From Capsulimonas sp039928515 (lineage in GTDB: Bacteria; Armatimonadota; Armatimonadia; Armatimonadales; Capsulimonadaceae): DNA of 64,000 nucleotides. The DNA is taken from NCBI RefSeq assembly GCF_039928515.1, contig NZ_JBDSSZ010000278.1; one strand, 5' to 3'. The notes beneath the pieces are model-generated. The model ran no database searches. It saw only the letters and a program-made list of their open reading frames with translations, and was not told the origin of the DNA. Positions 33,204-42,183 of this stretch are shown one piece after another (position 1 is the stretch's first letter; every line of letters starts with the position of its first letter). Both the position numbers and the translations under genes were made by a program.

Positions 33204-33683
33204 ATGATGAAAACAAAGAAAATCACGGACAATCAGGCGTCGATTCTCGCACGCCGTGCGGACGGAAGCTCTCCGCGACCGGAGATAAATCGAGAGGTAG
33301 GGCGTGCGTCTTGGTTTGGTCTTCGCGGCTGGGGGCTCGGTTTAGTGCTAGGGGCGCCTCTTGGCGTATCGCTATACTGCTTGGCCCTGTTGTTATATTT
33401 CCCCGTCTTTTTTATCATCGGTGCTTTGAGCTGGATCACGCCACGCTCACCCCATGTTTTGACTGACATTATTTTCGATCAGGTCAATTTCGGCCCGGGA
33501 TGCGTGATTTTCTTAGGTTCGCTTTGCGTGGCTTTGGATGTGCTGTGGACTCGCCAGATGGTCCGCCGTGGCGATCGGGCATTCGCTCTGGCGCAGGCGC
33601 CGCTATCCATTGCAGTGGTGATTGCTTTGTTCGCCATCACCATGATTAGACACAAGCCACTGTCGTCGTTTTACGGTCAGTAA
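33204..33683 (+). CDS. Hypothetical membrane protein
   Basis: Start at ATG 33204 (second ATG at 33207). 159 residues: a hydrophilic basic N-terminus (KTKKITDNQASILARRADG) and three or four predicted transmembrane helices (WGLGLVLGAPLGVSLYCLALL, YFPVFFIIGAL, VIFLGSLCVALDVLW, IAVVIALFAITMI). No recognisable domain. It starts 29 bp after the VOC gene and ends 9 bp before the receiver-domain gene, consistent with an operon. Confidence 0.6.
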   Translation: MMKTKKITDNQASILARRADGSSPRPEINREVGRASWFGLRGWGLGLVLGAPLGVSLYCLALLLYFPVFFIIGALSWITPRSPHVLTDIIFDQVNFGPGCVIFLGSLCVALDVLWTRQMVRRGDRAFALAQAPLSIAVVIALFAITMIRHKPLSSFYGQ

Positions 33684-33692
33684 AATATCACG

Positions 33693-34052
33693 ATGAACAT
33701 CCTATGGGTTGAAAACCACGATCGATTTGCGAAGATCGCCATAAAGACGTTCCTCGCCGAGCACAACGTCACCGTTGTCCCAAGTCTCGCAGCGGCGCGC
33801 GCCGTTCTGGAGCCAGCCGTCTTCGATGTGGTGATGATCGATTACGATCTGGACGATGGCAAGGGTGACGCTCTGATTGAGGAGATTAGCGCGCTTACGC
33901 CACAGCCTGGGATCATCGCTACTTCCTCGCACGCCTTCGGCAATCAAGCGCTGATGGCGGCCGGCGCGCACGCTATTTGCGGCAAGACTGAGTTTACAAC
34001 GATTAGGGACGTAATTGCGGCGCTTCCAGGACAGCAAACTACCATAAGTTAA
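33693..34052 (+). CDS. Stand-alone receiver (CheY-like) domain protein
   Basis: 119 residues. The REC fold is recognisable: NILWVENHD (acidic pocket, reduced to Glu7 and Asp10), DVVMIDYDLDDGKG with Asp50 as the likely phosphoacceptor, IIATSS (conserved Thr/Ser) and ICGKTEF (conserved Lys). There is no output domain. The pocket is less canonical than in the receiver at 49139, so phosphorylation may be weak. No histidine kinase is encoded nearby. Confidence 0.75.
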   Translation: MNILWVENHDRFAKIAIKTFLAEHNVTVVPSLAAARAVLEPAVFDVVMIDYDLDDGKGDALIEEISALTPQPGIIATSSHAFGNQALMAAGAHAICGKTEFTTIRDVIAALPGQQTTIS

Positions 34053-34065
34053 GGATGTAGCAAAG

Positions 34066-34491
34066 ATGGAAGTATCGGAAATTGTGGAGTTTGTGATGGC
34101 GCGGGGGGCGGAAGGGCGCTTTGGTCTTCTTAACCGGGCGCAGCGGGTCGTCTTCGCCATCACCGATCTGGACAGCATGGTCGCCGAGTACAGCCTGTAC
34201 GACTACTACGACAGCCAGGCGGGCAAAAATGCGGCGTTTGCTGTCTCAGCGCTCAAAGAGATCGGCGCCCTGGAGTCGTCGGCGCTGATCCGCAGCGCGA
34301 ATGCGCTGTTTCCCGGTGGCCAGCCGCCGCTCGATCTGGCGAAACGATGCGAGCAGATTGAGGCGATGGGCGCGGATGTGAAAGAAAGCATGAATGAGAT
34401 CGGCGCGCTGTTTCTGGTCTGTCCTGACAACTTTGCCGAGAAGTTCGAGGCGTTTGTGCTTGCCAACCAAAAAGAACTGATGGCGGCGTAA
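34066..34491 (+). CDS. DUF4375/DMP19-like protein
   Basis: 141 residues, all helical. The central segment EYSLYDYYDSQAGKNAAFAVSALKEIGALESSALIRSA follows the DMP19/DUF4375 pattern (a Y-F/Y-S/D-x-x-G core, then A-L-x-x-I-G-A and an alanine-rich helix). DMP19 from Neisseria is a DNA mimic; other DUF4375 proteins are found as immunity or accessory proteins near toxins. GGATGTAGCAAAG precedes the ATG at a weak spacing. It lies 4 bp before a barstar-like gene, so the two form a pair of immunity-type small proteins. Confidence 0.6.
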   Translation: MEVSEIVEFVMARGAEGRFGLLNRAQRVVFAITDLDSMVAEYSLYDYYDSQAGKNAAFAVSALKEIGALESSALIRSANALFPGGQPPLDLAKRCEQIEAMGADVKESMNEIGALFLVCPDNFAEKFEAFVLANQKELMAA

Positions 34492-34495
34492 GCTT

Positions 34496-34825
34496 ATGGC
34501 TGTTGTAAATATCGATTGCGAACAGATTACGAATTGGGCGTCGTTTCACTTAGTATTCAAGGAAGCTTGCGGCTTCCCAGATTTTTACGGAGCGAACATG
34601 GACGCGTGGATCGATTGTTTTTCCGATCTGCGTGACGAGTATGGCATGACATGCTTTAAACTCGCGGACGACGAAGTGCTTCATATTGAGTTGCATCACG
34701 TTGCAGATTTGAACGAACGCTTACCAGAAATAGTGGCGGAGCTTGTGAAATGTACGGCGTTAGTCAATGCTCGATATGTCGATTGGGAACAAAGCCCGGC
34801 GATTTCATTAGTGCGCGTCGGTTAG
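34496..34825 (+). CDS. Barstar-like (barnase inhibitor) family protein
   Basis: 109 residues. VNIDCEQITNWASFHLVFKEACGFPDFYGANMDAWIDCFSDL follows the barstar signature: a strand with D-x-x-x-I, then F-H...GFP-x-x-Y-G-x-N-x-D-A-x-x-D-x-x-x-D-L, which forms the barnase-binding helix and loop. Barstar-family proteins inhibit secreted ribonucleases. No barnase-like RNase is encoded in this window, so it may protect against a toxin from elsewhere or from competitors. It sits right behind the DUF4375-like gene and 10 bp before the large glycosidase. Confidence 0.82.
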   Translation: MAVVNIDCEQITNWASFHLVFKEACGFPDFYGANMDAWIDCFSDLRDEYGMTCFKLADDEVLHIELHHVADLNERLPEIVAELVKCTALVNARYVDWEQSPAISLVRVG

Positions 34826-34835
34826 GAGACACCCT

Positions 34836-37800
34836 TTGATTGGAAAATCACGATCGGCATTGAAGCATGTTGTCTTTATTGCAGTATTCGGAGCACTGTG
34901 CGCTACTCCTTCACACGGCGCTGCGTCCGACCCGCTGGCGGTGGCGATCCCGACGGGGACGACGTGGGTGGAGGAGATTGGACTGTACTCGGTCGAGTGG
35001 CATGGGCTGGATGGGAAGACGGGGGCGTTTCCGATTGGGTGGGTCGGGATGTTCGACGACCAGACGGGGGTGTCCGCGACGGAGTATGGGGAGCAGAATG
35101 GTCGGCGGGCGTTTCTGCTGCATCCGATGTGGCGTGGGCAGGCGGGGAACGCCGACCAGGGCTATCAGTGGACTCTGCCGAAGGCCCAGAGCGTCCATCT
35201 GAAGTTTGGGGTGGCGATCGGGACGAGTGCGGTGGGGAAGTCGGATGGCGTGACGTTCCGGGTGATGGTGGACGGCGCCTGTGTTTTCGAGAAGAATACG
35301 GCGTCGGATACGTGGGCGGATGCGGACATTGATCTGAGCGCCAAGGCGGGGCGCACGGTGGTCGTGACGTTTGAGACCGATCCGGGGCCGAGCCATGATT
35401 CGGGCTTTGACTACGCGTTGTGGGGCAACCGTCGTATTGAAGTTTCCGGCGCTGCTGCGGCGACGAAAGTAATGGGCGACGCTCCTCAGTATCGTTTGGA
35501 CTCCAAGGTTGCGGGGTGGGGGACATCCTCGCCGACTTTTCCTGTGTCCGTAAAGCCCGGCGTTCAGGTCGATACGCAGATCGTTCGTAAACCGCGTGAT
35601 TTCGCGGGTGGGCTGCGCTTTGTCGTCACTCGCCCCAAAGGTTCTCACGCGGAGCCGTTGAATTTACCCTTCGGTAATTTTGCAGCGGTGACTTTGGTCG
35701 CGCCGGATGGAAGCATCATGTCGTCCAGCAATCCTTCCGTGAAGACCGAGGTGACGGAGAATATCACCCGGGACGGCGTGATCCATCGCCAAATGACATA
35801 TACGATTGGTTCTCGTGTGGTGCGGCTGGCGTGCGACATCTACTCGTTTAAAGGATCGAGCGCGCGGATTGATGTGCGCAGCGACGATCCGTATATCGCT
35901 TCAGTTTACTTCGGGATGATTGGTCCGACGGCGATGCGGCGCGGCATTCTGGTTCCCTATCTGCAAAATGGGACGGTGCAGTATCTTCCGGATCAGGCCA
36001 TGTTCACCAGCGTGTTCGTGGATTTTGCTCGCTCTCAGGCGAGCACTATCGATGGAGCGACGGCGCGTTACGGCGCGCTGACCGATGGGACGCGCAATCC
36101 CGTGCGCGAGACTGCGTACTTCGCCGTCACACCCGATTTCGCGTCGGTGCTTCCGACGCCGCCGAACCCCGTTTCGCCGTACCGGGCGGCGCTGGGCGGC
36201 AAGATTATCGTGGACCACTGGCGTCATGTCCCCTTCGCCGAGAATGCCGCCTGGCTGGATCTGCTGGCAAGCTACGGCTTGACGGACACTTTGACCATCG
36301 TTCATGACTGGCAGAACGGCGGCTACGACAACAAGCTGCCGGACACTACGCCTGCGCAGGCGTCGCTGGGCGGCGACGAGGGAATGCGCGCCTGGATTGC
36401 GGCGGCGAAGCGTCACGGCGAGATGATTGCACTGCATGACAACTACGCCGATCTTTACCCGAACGCCCCTTCGTTCGACTGGGCCGATGTCGCCCATGAG
36501 GCCGACGGCAAGCCGATGCTGGCATGGAAGAACCTCATCCAATCTTACGCCGTCGCGCCTGCGTCGACTGTGAAGATCGCGGGCGTTCATACGGCGAAAA
36601 TTCATGACACCCTGGCGCCCAACGCGGGATATCTCGATGTGAACTCCTCCACCGGTCCCAGCTTCCATATCGACTTCCAGGCAGGCAGGCCCGACGCCGG
36701 CAAGGTGCAGGCGATGCGCAAGGCAAACACGCAGCTCTGGGCGTTGACACGAAAAATTTACGGCGGACCAGCGCTCGGGGAAGGATCGCATGACTGGATC
36801 TGGGCGGGCTTATTGGATGGGGTCGAAGGACAGTTCGGCGTTGGAGTTCCCAGCAATGGCGGCCAGACCGCGCCGCTGTTCGTCGATTTCGCACTGCTTA
36901 AGGTCCATCCCCGAATGCTCAATCATGGCATGGGATATCTGGAGCGCTGGATGACGCCGCCGGCGACCTGGACGCTTCCCGCGCGCCTGCTGGACCAGTA
37001 CCGAATGCAAGAACTAATCTATGGGCATTCGGGATTTGTCGCCAATCCGCTCGTCGATTCCCTGCCGTTTCTCTGGCAGGAACACAATCTAGTCCTGCCC
37101 GTCACACGTCGTTATGCCGCGACACCCGTACGCTCCATCCAATACGAAGTGAATGGCGCCATGGTCGACACAAATGCGGCGGTAGCGGCGAGGGCGTCGT
37201 TTGATCGCGCGCGCGTGACTTACGCCAACGGTCTGACAGTCACGGCTAATGGGCGAGACAAAGACTGGGTTGTGCCGGCGGGCGGCGGGAAGGTGACGCT
37301 GGCGCCGTTTGGCTGGATCGCCGAGGGGCATGACCTGCTGGCGTATACCGCGCGGCGCGGCGGCCGGATCGTGGACTTTGCGCGGACGCCGGATAGCATC
37401 TTCGCCAATTGCCGCGCCGTTTCCATGACCGTGGCGCCGAAACAATGGGACGCCAAGCCATCCGTGGCGCGCTTCACTCAGACAGGCGCACGGACATTCG
37501 ATATCACTTTCGCATGGAACACTGGTGAAAAGATCCCCATCGGCGAAGCGACCTTCGTGCATGTCGTGCGTTCAGAGTCGTCGGATGTGATTTTGTTTCA
37601 AATGCCCGCCGCCATACCTGCGCCCCAGGACTGGCCGACGGGCCGCACGGAAGGCCAGAACGCCGCCGTCACGCTGCCGGCGGATCTGCCGGACGGCGAT
37701 TACTCCATTCGCACGGGGCTGTATTCGCCCGAACAAGGCGACCGGCTGGCGCTGAACTCCAAGGACGACGGCGGCCGGCGCTATGAGATCGGCGTTCTCC

Positions 37801-38189
37801 ATGTCCGTGACCAGGGCGCCAAGATCGAGCTTCAGCGTGTGGCGCCAGTTTCGGCGATTGCCTCCGTGGAACATCCGACACGCCCTTCTACGCCGATCAA
37901 CTTCGGGCCGATCGCCACCGACGAAAGCGTGATGATGAAGTGCTATGGCGGCTTGAAGTGGCGTGTGACTCCCATGCCGCGCGACATACTATTCACCGTC
38001 GCCTTCGATCCCGCCGCGCTTGGACTGCATTCTGGGAAGCTGGTGGTGAAAGCGATGAGCGTGGATGGCCGCGTGCTTGAGGGTGTTCCAATCACGTCAT
38101 CAAAGGTCGGAGCAAAGTGGCGGCAATTTACGGTGAACACCGTTCCCGGCGCCGTGTGCTACGAACTAACGTCCAAGGGCCGATCTTGA
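34836..38189 (+). CDS. Very large secreted putative glycoside hydrolase (GH101/DUF5696-like)
   Basis: TTG start at 34836, chosen because AGGAG lies 8 nt upstream and a signal peptide (SALKHVVFIAVFGALCATPSHGAAS) follows; no ATG is in a better place. 1117 residues. An N-terminal part has a beta-sandwich carbohydrate-binding-like domain (residues about 90-215, HLKFGVAIGTSAVG...VTFETDPGPSHDSGFDYALWG). A second all-beta domain precedes a TIM-barrel region from about residue 455 (IIVDHWRHVPF, LTIVHDWQNGGYD, IALHDNYADLYP, GYLDVNSS, GPALGEGSHDW). This order resembles GH101 endo-alpha-N-acetylgalactosaminidases and the DUF5696 family. Asp in YLDVNS and Glu in GEGSHDW are candidate catalytic residues. 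Its 3' end overlaps the convergent transporter gene by 31 bp. Substrate unknown. Confidence 0.65.
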   Translation: MIGKSRSALKHVVFIAVFGALCATPSHGAASDPLAVAIPTGTTWVEEIGLYSVEWHGLDGKTGAFPIGWVGMFDDQTGVSATEYGEQNGRRAFLLHPMWRGQAGNADQGYQWTLPKAQSVHLKFGVAIGTSAVGKSDGVTFRVMVDGACVFEKNTASDTWADADIDLSAKAGRTVVVTFETDPGPSHDSGFDYALWGNRRIEVSGAAAATKVMGDAPQYRLDSKVAGWGTSSPTFPVSVKPGVQVDTQIVRKPRDFAGGLRFVVTRPKGSHAEPLNLPFGNFAAVTLVAPDGSIMSSSNPSVKTEVTENITRDGVIHRQMTYTIGSRVVRLACDIYSFKGSSARIDVRSDDPYIASVYFGMIGPTAMRRGILVPYLQNGTVQYLPDQAMFTSVFVDFARSQASTIDGATARYGALTDGTRNPVRETAYFAVTPDFASVLPTPPNPVSPYRAALGGKIIVDHWRHVPFAENAAWLDLLASYGLTDTLTIVHDWQNGGYDNKLPDTTPAQASLGGDEGMRAWIAAAKRHGEMIALHDNYADLYPNAPSFDWADVAHEADGKPMLAWKNLIQSYAVAPASTVKIAGVHTAKIHDTLAPNAGYLDVNSSTGPSFHIDFQAGRPDAGKVQAMRKANTQLWALTRKIYGGPALGEGSHDWIWAGLLDGVEGQFGVGVPSNGGQTAPLFVDFALLKVHPRMLNHGMGYLERWMTPPATWTLPARLLDQYRMQELIYGHSGFVANPLVDSLPFLWQEHNLVLPVTRRYAATPVRSIQYEVNGAMVDTNAAVAARASFDRARVTYANGLTVTANGRDKDWVVPAGGGKVTLAPFGWIAEGHDLLAYTARRGGRIVDFARTPDSIFANCRAVSMTVAPKQWDAKPSVARFTQTGARTFDITFAWNTGEKIPIGEATFVHVVRSESSDVILFQMPAAIPAPQDWPTGRTEGQNAAVTLPADLPDGDYSIRTGLYSPEQGDRLALNSKDDGGRRYEIGVLHVRDQGAKIELQRVAPVSAIASVEHPTRPSTPINFGPIATDESVMMKCYGGLKWRVTPMPRDILFTVAFDPAALGLHSGKLVVKAMSVDGRVLEGVPITSSKVGAKWRQFTVNTVPGAVCYELTSKGRS

Positions 38190-39403
38190 TTCGTGGACGT
38201 GCGCAGTCTTTGCATGGTCCGCACGGCCAGGGCCAGGGCGACGAGGTTCAGGAAGGCGCTGAGCAGAAACGGAGCCCCGGGAAGGGTTAAGGGCGTTCGG
38301 TCGCTGGTGAAGTAAGCGAAGATGCCGGCGCCGATCACTGGGCCGAGGATTCCTGTGAGGCTGGCCAGGCTCGCCAGCGCCCCCTGCAATGCGCCCTGCT
38401 CGCGCTCGCTGACCTGCCGCGAGAGCAGACCCTGCGTGGCCTGACCGGAGACGAAGCCGATCGCTCCAAGCATCATGACGGGATAGATCATCCAGCCCTG
38501 GGGCGCCAATGCATAGGCGGCGTATTCAAACGCCCCCACCGCCAGACCCACCAGCATCGCCCGTTTCTCACCCAGCCGCGGCAGGATCAGCCGCGACAGG
38601 CCGACCTGCGAGACCAGCGCGATCAGGCCGAAGGCCGCGAGCGCGATGCCGTTATCCCGGACCGTCCAGCCGAACTTAGCTGTCGTGAACAGCACCCACG
38701 TGCTGTTCAGACACTGCATTCCCAGGTTCGCCGCCGCCAGCGCGCCCGTCAGTCCCCAAACAATCGGGTACTTCCCCAACACAATCATTGCGCCGATGGG
38801 GCTCGTTTCGCGCCATGAGAAGCGACGCCGGTTCTCCACGGCATGCGATTCCGGAAGGACGAAGAATCCATACAGCAAGTTCGTCAGTGACAGCCCGGCC
38901 GCCACCCAGAACGGCAGGCGAGTGTCGATCGCTCCCAGAAATCCGCCGGCGGCCGGTCCGATGATAAACCCGACTCCGAACGCCGCCCCGACCAGCCCAA
39001 AGTTCTGCGCCCGTTTCTCCGGCGGGCTGATATCGGCGATATACGCCGTCGCCGCCGTGTAGCTTGCCCCCGTGATCCCCGAAAGAATCCGTCCGAAGTA
39101 GAGCCATGGCAGTGTCGGCGCCAGGGCCATGATGATATAGTCGAACCCCGTGAACAGCAGGGAAATGAGGAGAATGGGGCGGCGGCCGAAACGGTCGCTG
39201 AGCGCGCCGAAGAGCGGCGCGAACAGAAACTGCATCGCGCCGTAAAGCGAAAGCAGCCACCCATAGTCGCGCGCCGACGCGCTGAGCCCATGGTGCGAAA
39301 GCCGGCCGATGAAGCCCGGCAGGATCGGAACCAGAAGTCCGGAGCCGAGAACATCGATCAAAAGGGTGACAAAAATAAAACTGAGGCTTGCGGATCGCTT
39401 CAT
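38159..39403 (-). CDS. MFS transporter of the TetA/drug-efflux type
   Basis: ATG 39403 gives MKRSASLSFIFVTLLIDVLGSGLLVPILPGF, the classical N-terminus of TetA-like DHA1 antiporters (D-x-x-G-x-G/L-x-x-P-x-L). 12 helices, LFGALSDRFGRRPI (motif A), GRILSGITGASYTAATAYIADIS (motif C region) and PPEKRAQNFGLVGAAFGVGFIIGPAAGG. 414 residues as expected. Probably exports a drug or metabolite in exchange for protons; tetracycline itself cannot be asserted. Its last 31 bp overlap the convergent glycosidase gene. Confidence 0.85.
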   Translation of the reverse strand: MKRSASLSFIFVTLLIDVLGSGLLVPILPGFIGRLSHHGLSASARDYGWLLSLYGAMQFLFAPLFGALSDRFGRRPILLISLLFTGFDYIIMALAPTLPWLYFGRILSGITGASYTAATAYIADISPPEKRAQNFGLVGAAFGVGFIIGPAAGGFLGAIDTRLPFWVAAGLSLTNLLYGFFVLPESHAVENRRRFSWRETSPIGAMIVLGKYPIVWGLTGALAAANLGMQCLNSTWVLFTTAKFGWTVRDNGIALAAFGLIALVSQVGLSRLILPRLGEKRAMLVGLAVGAFEYAAYALAPQGWMIYPVMMLGAIGFVSGQATQGLLSRQVSEREQGALQGALASLASLTGILGPVIGAGIFAYFTSDRTPLTLPGAPFLLSAFLNLVALALAVRTMQRLRTSTNQDRPLDVSS

Positions 39404-39448
39404 TGCAGAGTGGAGAACAATTCGGCGGCGGGGCAGGGGATTCCTCTC

Positions 39449-39484
39449 AAAATCGCCCCTTATCCAGTCGCAGGATAAGGGGCG
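39449..39484 (-). terminator. Intrinsic terminator after the SDR gene
   Basis: 12-bp perfect stem (39454-39465 with 39473-39484), 7-nt loop, ATTTT on the transcribed (minus) strand. Confidence 0.8.
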
Positions 39485-39491
39485 GAATCGT

Positions 39492-40217
39492 TTACCACGG
39501 AATCGCGCCGTCTTCATCGAAGTAGCCGCCGGTCGGGCCGTCGGCGGGGAGCGTCGCGAGCCGAACGGCGGCGGTCGCGCCTTGCTCCACCGTACGGTAG
39601 CCGCTGTTTCCATTCAGGTCCGTGGCGACATATCCCGGATCGGCGGCGTTGACCTTGATCGGCGTGTTCTTGAGTTCCGCCGCGAAGATCACCGTGATCG
39701 CGTTCACCGCCGATTTCGACGAGTTATAAGCGACGGGTTTGGCGGCGGCAAACGCCCAGTTGGGATCGCTGTTTTGCGTAATCGACCCTAAACCGCTGGA
39801 CATGTTGACGATCCGTCCCACTTCCGCTTTTTTGACCAAAGGCAGAAACGCCCGTATCATAGCGAACACGCCGAAGACATTGGTGTCATAGGTCTTCTTA
39901 AAGGTTTCGATATCGGTCTCGCTCGCGGCGCCCGATTCGAAATATACCCCAGCATTGTTGACAAGCACATCCAGCTTGCCATAATCCGCTTCGACTTTCA
40001 CGACAGCGGCTTCAATGCTCGCCTGATCCGTCACCTCAAGCTGGATCGCCTGGGCTTCAATGCCGTCCTTCGTCAAATCCGCGACCGCTTCCGCGCCCCG
40101 GCCCGCATCCCGCGCGCCGATCAGTACGGTGAAACCCTGCACTCCCAGCTGCCGGGCGATCTCCTTGCCGATGCCTTTATTCGCTCCGGTAATCAATGCG
40201 ACTTTCTTGTCAGCCAT
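39492..40217 (-). CDS. Short-chain dehydrogenase/reductase
   Basis: 241 residues with AAGGAGAC before the ATG. Classical SDR motifs: ALITGANKGIGKEIAR (TGxxxGxG cofactor site), LDVLVNNAGVYF (NNAG), MSSGLGSI (catalytic Ser region) and VAYNSSKSAVNAI (Y-x-x-x-K). Of the type related to NADPH-dependent carbonyl reductases, with GARD after beta2 favouring NADP. Substrate unknown. A good terminator follows, so it is a single-gene unit. Confidence 0.9.
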   Translation of the reverse strand: MADKKVALITGANKGIGKEIARQLGVQGFTVLIGARDAGRGAEAVADLTKDGIEAQAIQLEVTDQASIEAAVVKVEADYGKLDVLVNNAGVYFESGAASETDIETFKKTYDTNVFGVFAMIRAFLPLVKKAEVGRIVNMSSGLGSITQNSDPNWAFAAAKPVAYNSSKSAVNAITVIFAAELKNTPIKVNAADPGYVATDLNGNSGYRTVEQGATAAVRLATLPADGPTGGYFDEDGAIPW

Positions 40218-40411
40218 TGTTCTGTCTCCTTAGTTTGACGCTTTCGAAGTTCCGCGTTGCACTTTCAAGAACACCAAGTTTCCTATACGGGTTCGCTTCT
40301 TCACGTGGATTTTTGCGAGCAATGTCATCCTAATCACGAGGCGTCGAAGATTCTGGTAAGATAATGCCACTGCACATTTCCAGACCCGTCAGGACCAAAT
40401 AAGGCCCCTCA

Positions 40412-41479
40412 ATGATATTCTCAAACTTTCGTCTGCTTTTTGGACTGACAGTCAGCTGTCTCATCTTGACAACTCCGCCCTCTGTGGCCGCGCCGCAATC
40501 GAAACGCGCTCTGCCGCCTCCCACGGTATCCCTCTTTGCGCACGCGAGAAAAATTCGGCTGCCGGGGATTGTTGAGAATTACTCGTGGAAAAACGCCAGT
40601 GAACTCGTCTGTTTTCGATTTCGGGGTCCGCAGCAGGGGCGTCCGGCCCAGGAAGGGTGGGTTGTATACAATCTCATCACGAAGCAGGAAACGCCGATGG
40701 CTGTTCCTGAGCTGCGATCGACGTTGGGTGTTTCGCCGGATGGTCAGTGGGCCGTCGCGACGGACCCTCAGGCGACGGACGTGTTTCACTGGTATTTGAT
40801 GCCGACCTTCGGCAAGATGCGTCCGTTCAACATTCCCGCAAGCCGATTTCAGAATGGCATTGACGACATGGCGCTGATTGGCGATGTGCATCCCTGGATG
40901 GCGGATAACCGTCATTGGGTCATTGTGTCCGATGGCGGTCATGGCCTGCTTTACGCCACGATCTTCGATCGTATGCGCCCAGACAGGTGGCGGCGAGTGG
41001 AGGTGAAGCTGCCGCCGCAGGAAAAACGCATTCCCAATGTGATGCATCGTCCCAATGCGCCGACGTATCTTGTCGGCTTTACCCCGGCCGGTGCGGCGGT
41101 TGTCGGGTCGGGCGATAACAATACCGTAGACCGCAGCGTCACGCTGTACGAGTTCGCACTCAATCGTCCTCAGGTGATGGCAAAGGCAAGGCGGATTTCG
41201 CTTCCCGTGCCCGCGTTTCCGCTGCCGATGCTTTCGCCCGATGGAAAGAGTTTGGTGTGGCGCGTGGTTAACAAAGGGGCCGCCGGCAAGCGTATGGAGA
41301 TCTGGGTGTCTAATCGGAACGGCGCGCACTGGCGTACGGCTGGCTATGCCGATCCACAGGATGGGCGTGGAGATTATCCCAGTGCATTGCAGTGGACACC
41401 GGACAGCAAGCATTTGAGCGTCATTGTGGGGTCCGGTCTGTCAACGCCTTATGATATGTACATTATTCCGGCGCCGTAA
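40412..41479 (+). CDS. Secreted TolB/WD40-like beta-propeller protein
   Basis: 355 residues. Signal peptide MIFSNFRLLFGLTVSCLILTTPPSVAA. Repeated propeller blades: YSWKNASELVCFRFRG, LGVSPDGQWAVATD, LPMLSPDGKSLVWRVVNKG and ALQWTPDSKHLSVIVGSG, each of the F/L-S-P-D-G-K/Q-x-L/W type of PD40 repeats. No enzyme motif. A periplasmic or extracellular scaffold is likely. It stands alone between divergent SDR and RsbW-like genes. The preceding 194 bp contain no strong promoter. Confidence 0.75.
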   Translation: MIFSNFRLLFGLTVSCLILTTPPSVAAPQSKRALPPPTVSLFAHARKIRLPGIVENYSWKNASELVCFRFRGPQQGRPAQEGWVVYNLITKQETPMAVPELRSTLGVSPDGQWAVATDPQATDVFHWYLMPTFGKMRPFNIPASRFQNGIDDMALIGDVHPWMADNRHWVIVSDGGHGLLYATIFDRMRPDRWRRVEVKLPPQEKRIPNVMHRPNAPTYLVGFTPAGAAVVGSGDNNTVDRSVTLYEFALNRPQVMAKARRISLPVPAFPLPMLSPDGKSLVWRVVNKGAAGKRMEIWVSNRNGAHWRTAGYADPQDGRGDYPSALQWTPDSKHLSVIVGSGLSTPYDMYIIPAP

Positions 41480-41502
41480 TCTCTACGATGCCGTAAAACC
41501 AT

Positions 41503-42000
41503 TCATATCGAAACCGTCAGCGGAGAGGCGCAGGGGCCGGCGTTTAGCTTATTGGCGAAGGCGGCGTCGTCACTGGAGTTGTATGATAATAGCTTTACGG
41601 CGCGGACGGTTGTCCCATTCCGGTCGGATTGTGTGAATTGCAGGCGATCGGAGAGACCCTGGACGATTTTGAGACCGTAACCGCCGAGGCGCACTTCGCC
41701 ATGCAGGCCCTTTCGCTCTTCGGGCTTTTTGCTTTCGTCCGCAGCTGAGAAGCCGCGCCCCTTGTCTTTTACGATGATGACCAGCTTTGTGGCGTAGTAT
41801 TCCAGAACGAGGCCATATCGGCCGTCGATGGAGTGAGCGTGGCGGACGACATTGCTTGTCAGCTCGCTGAGAATCGTTTCGACATCTTCAATATCAGTGA
41901 GTATGACGTTCATGCATTCCAGCGTACTTTTACCGAGCACGCGAGTGAGACGGATGTATTCAATCTCCTCCGGCAAATCCAGGGATAATTTGAGTATCAT
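41503..42000 (-). CDS. RsbW-like anti-sigma factor/ATPase (HATPase_c)
   Basis: 165 residues. GHKL ATP-binding fold: ELTSNVVRHAHS (N box), IIVKDKGRGFS (G1 box) and LGGYGLKIVQGLSDRLQF (G2 box). This is the RsbW/SpoIIAB-type serine kinase layout, without histidine-kinase dimerisation helices. Such proteins bind and inhibit a sigma factor or phosphorylate an anti-anti-sigma partner. Neither a sigma factor nor a STAS protein is encoded alongside. The C-terminal 25 residues (SSDDAAFANKLNAG...) extend past the usual fold. Confidence 0.85.
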   Translation of the reverse strand: MILKLSLDLPEEIEYIRLTRVLGKSTLECMNVILTDIEDVETILSELTSNVVRHAHSIDGRYGLVLEYYATKLVIIVKDKGRGFSAADESKKPEERKGLHGEVRLGGYGLKIVQGLSDRLQFTQSDRNGTTVRAVKLLSYNSSDDAAFANKLNAGPCASPLTVSI

Positions 42001-42183
42001 GCAGGTCAGCGCTTTCCGCTCATGTCAAATCATGAGTAGCCATTGTCATAGATCTTTCCTAAGTCTAATACAAGCAGGCAATCTTTAGCGCGAAGTCGAT
42101 TGCATCTGCTGGATAATTATCTGCACCGGAAATATCATGGCATAATAAAAAAAATATCGCCGGCGGATGTGAGGGATCATACC

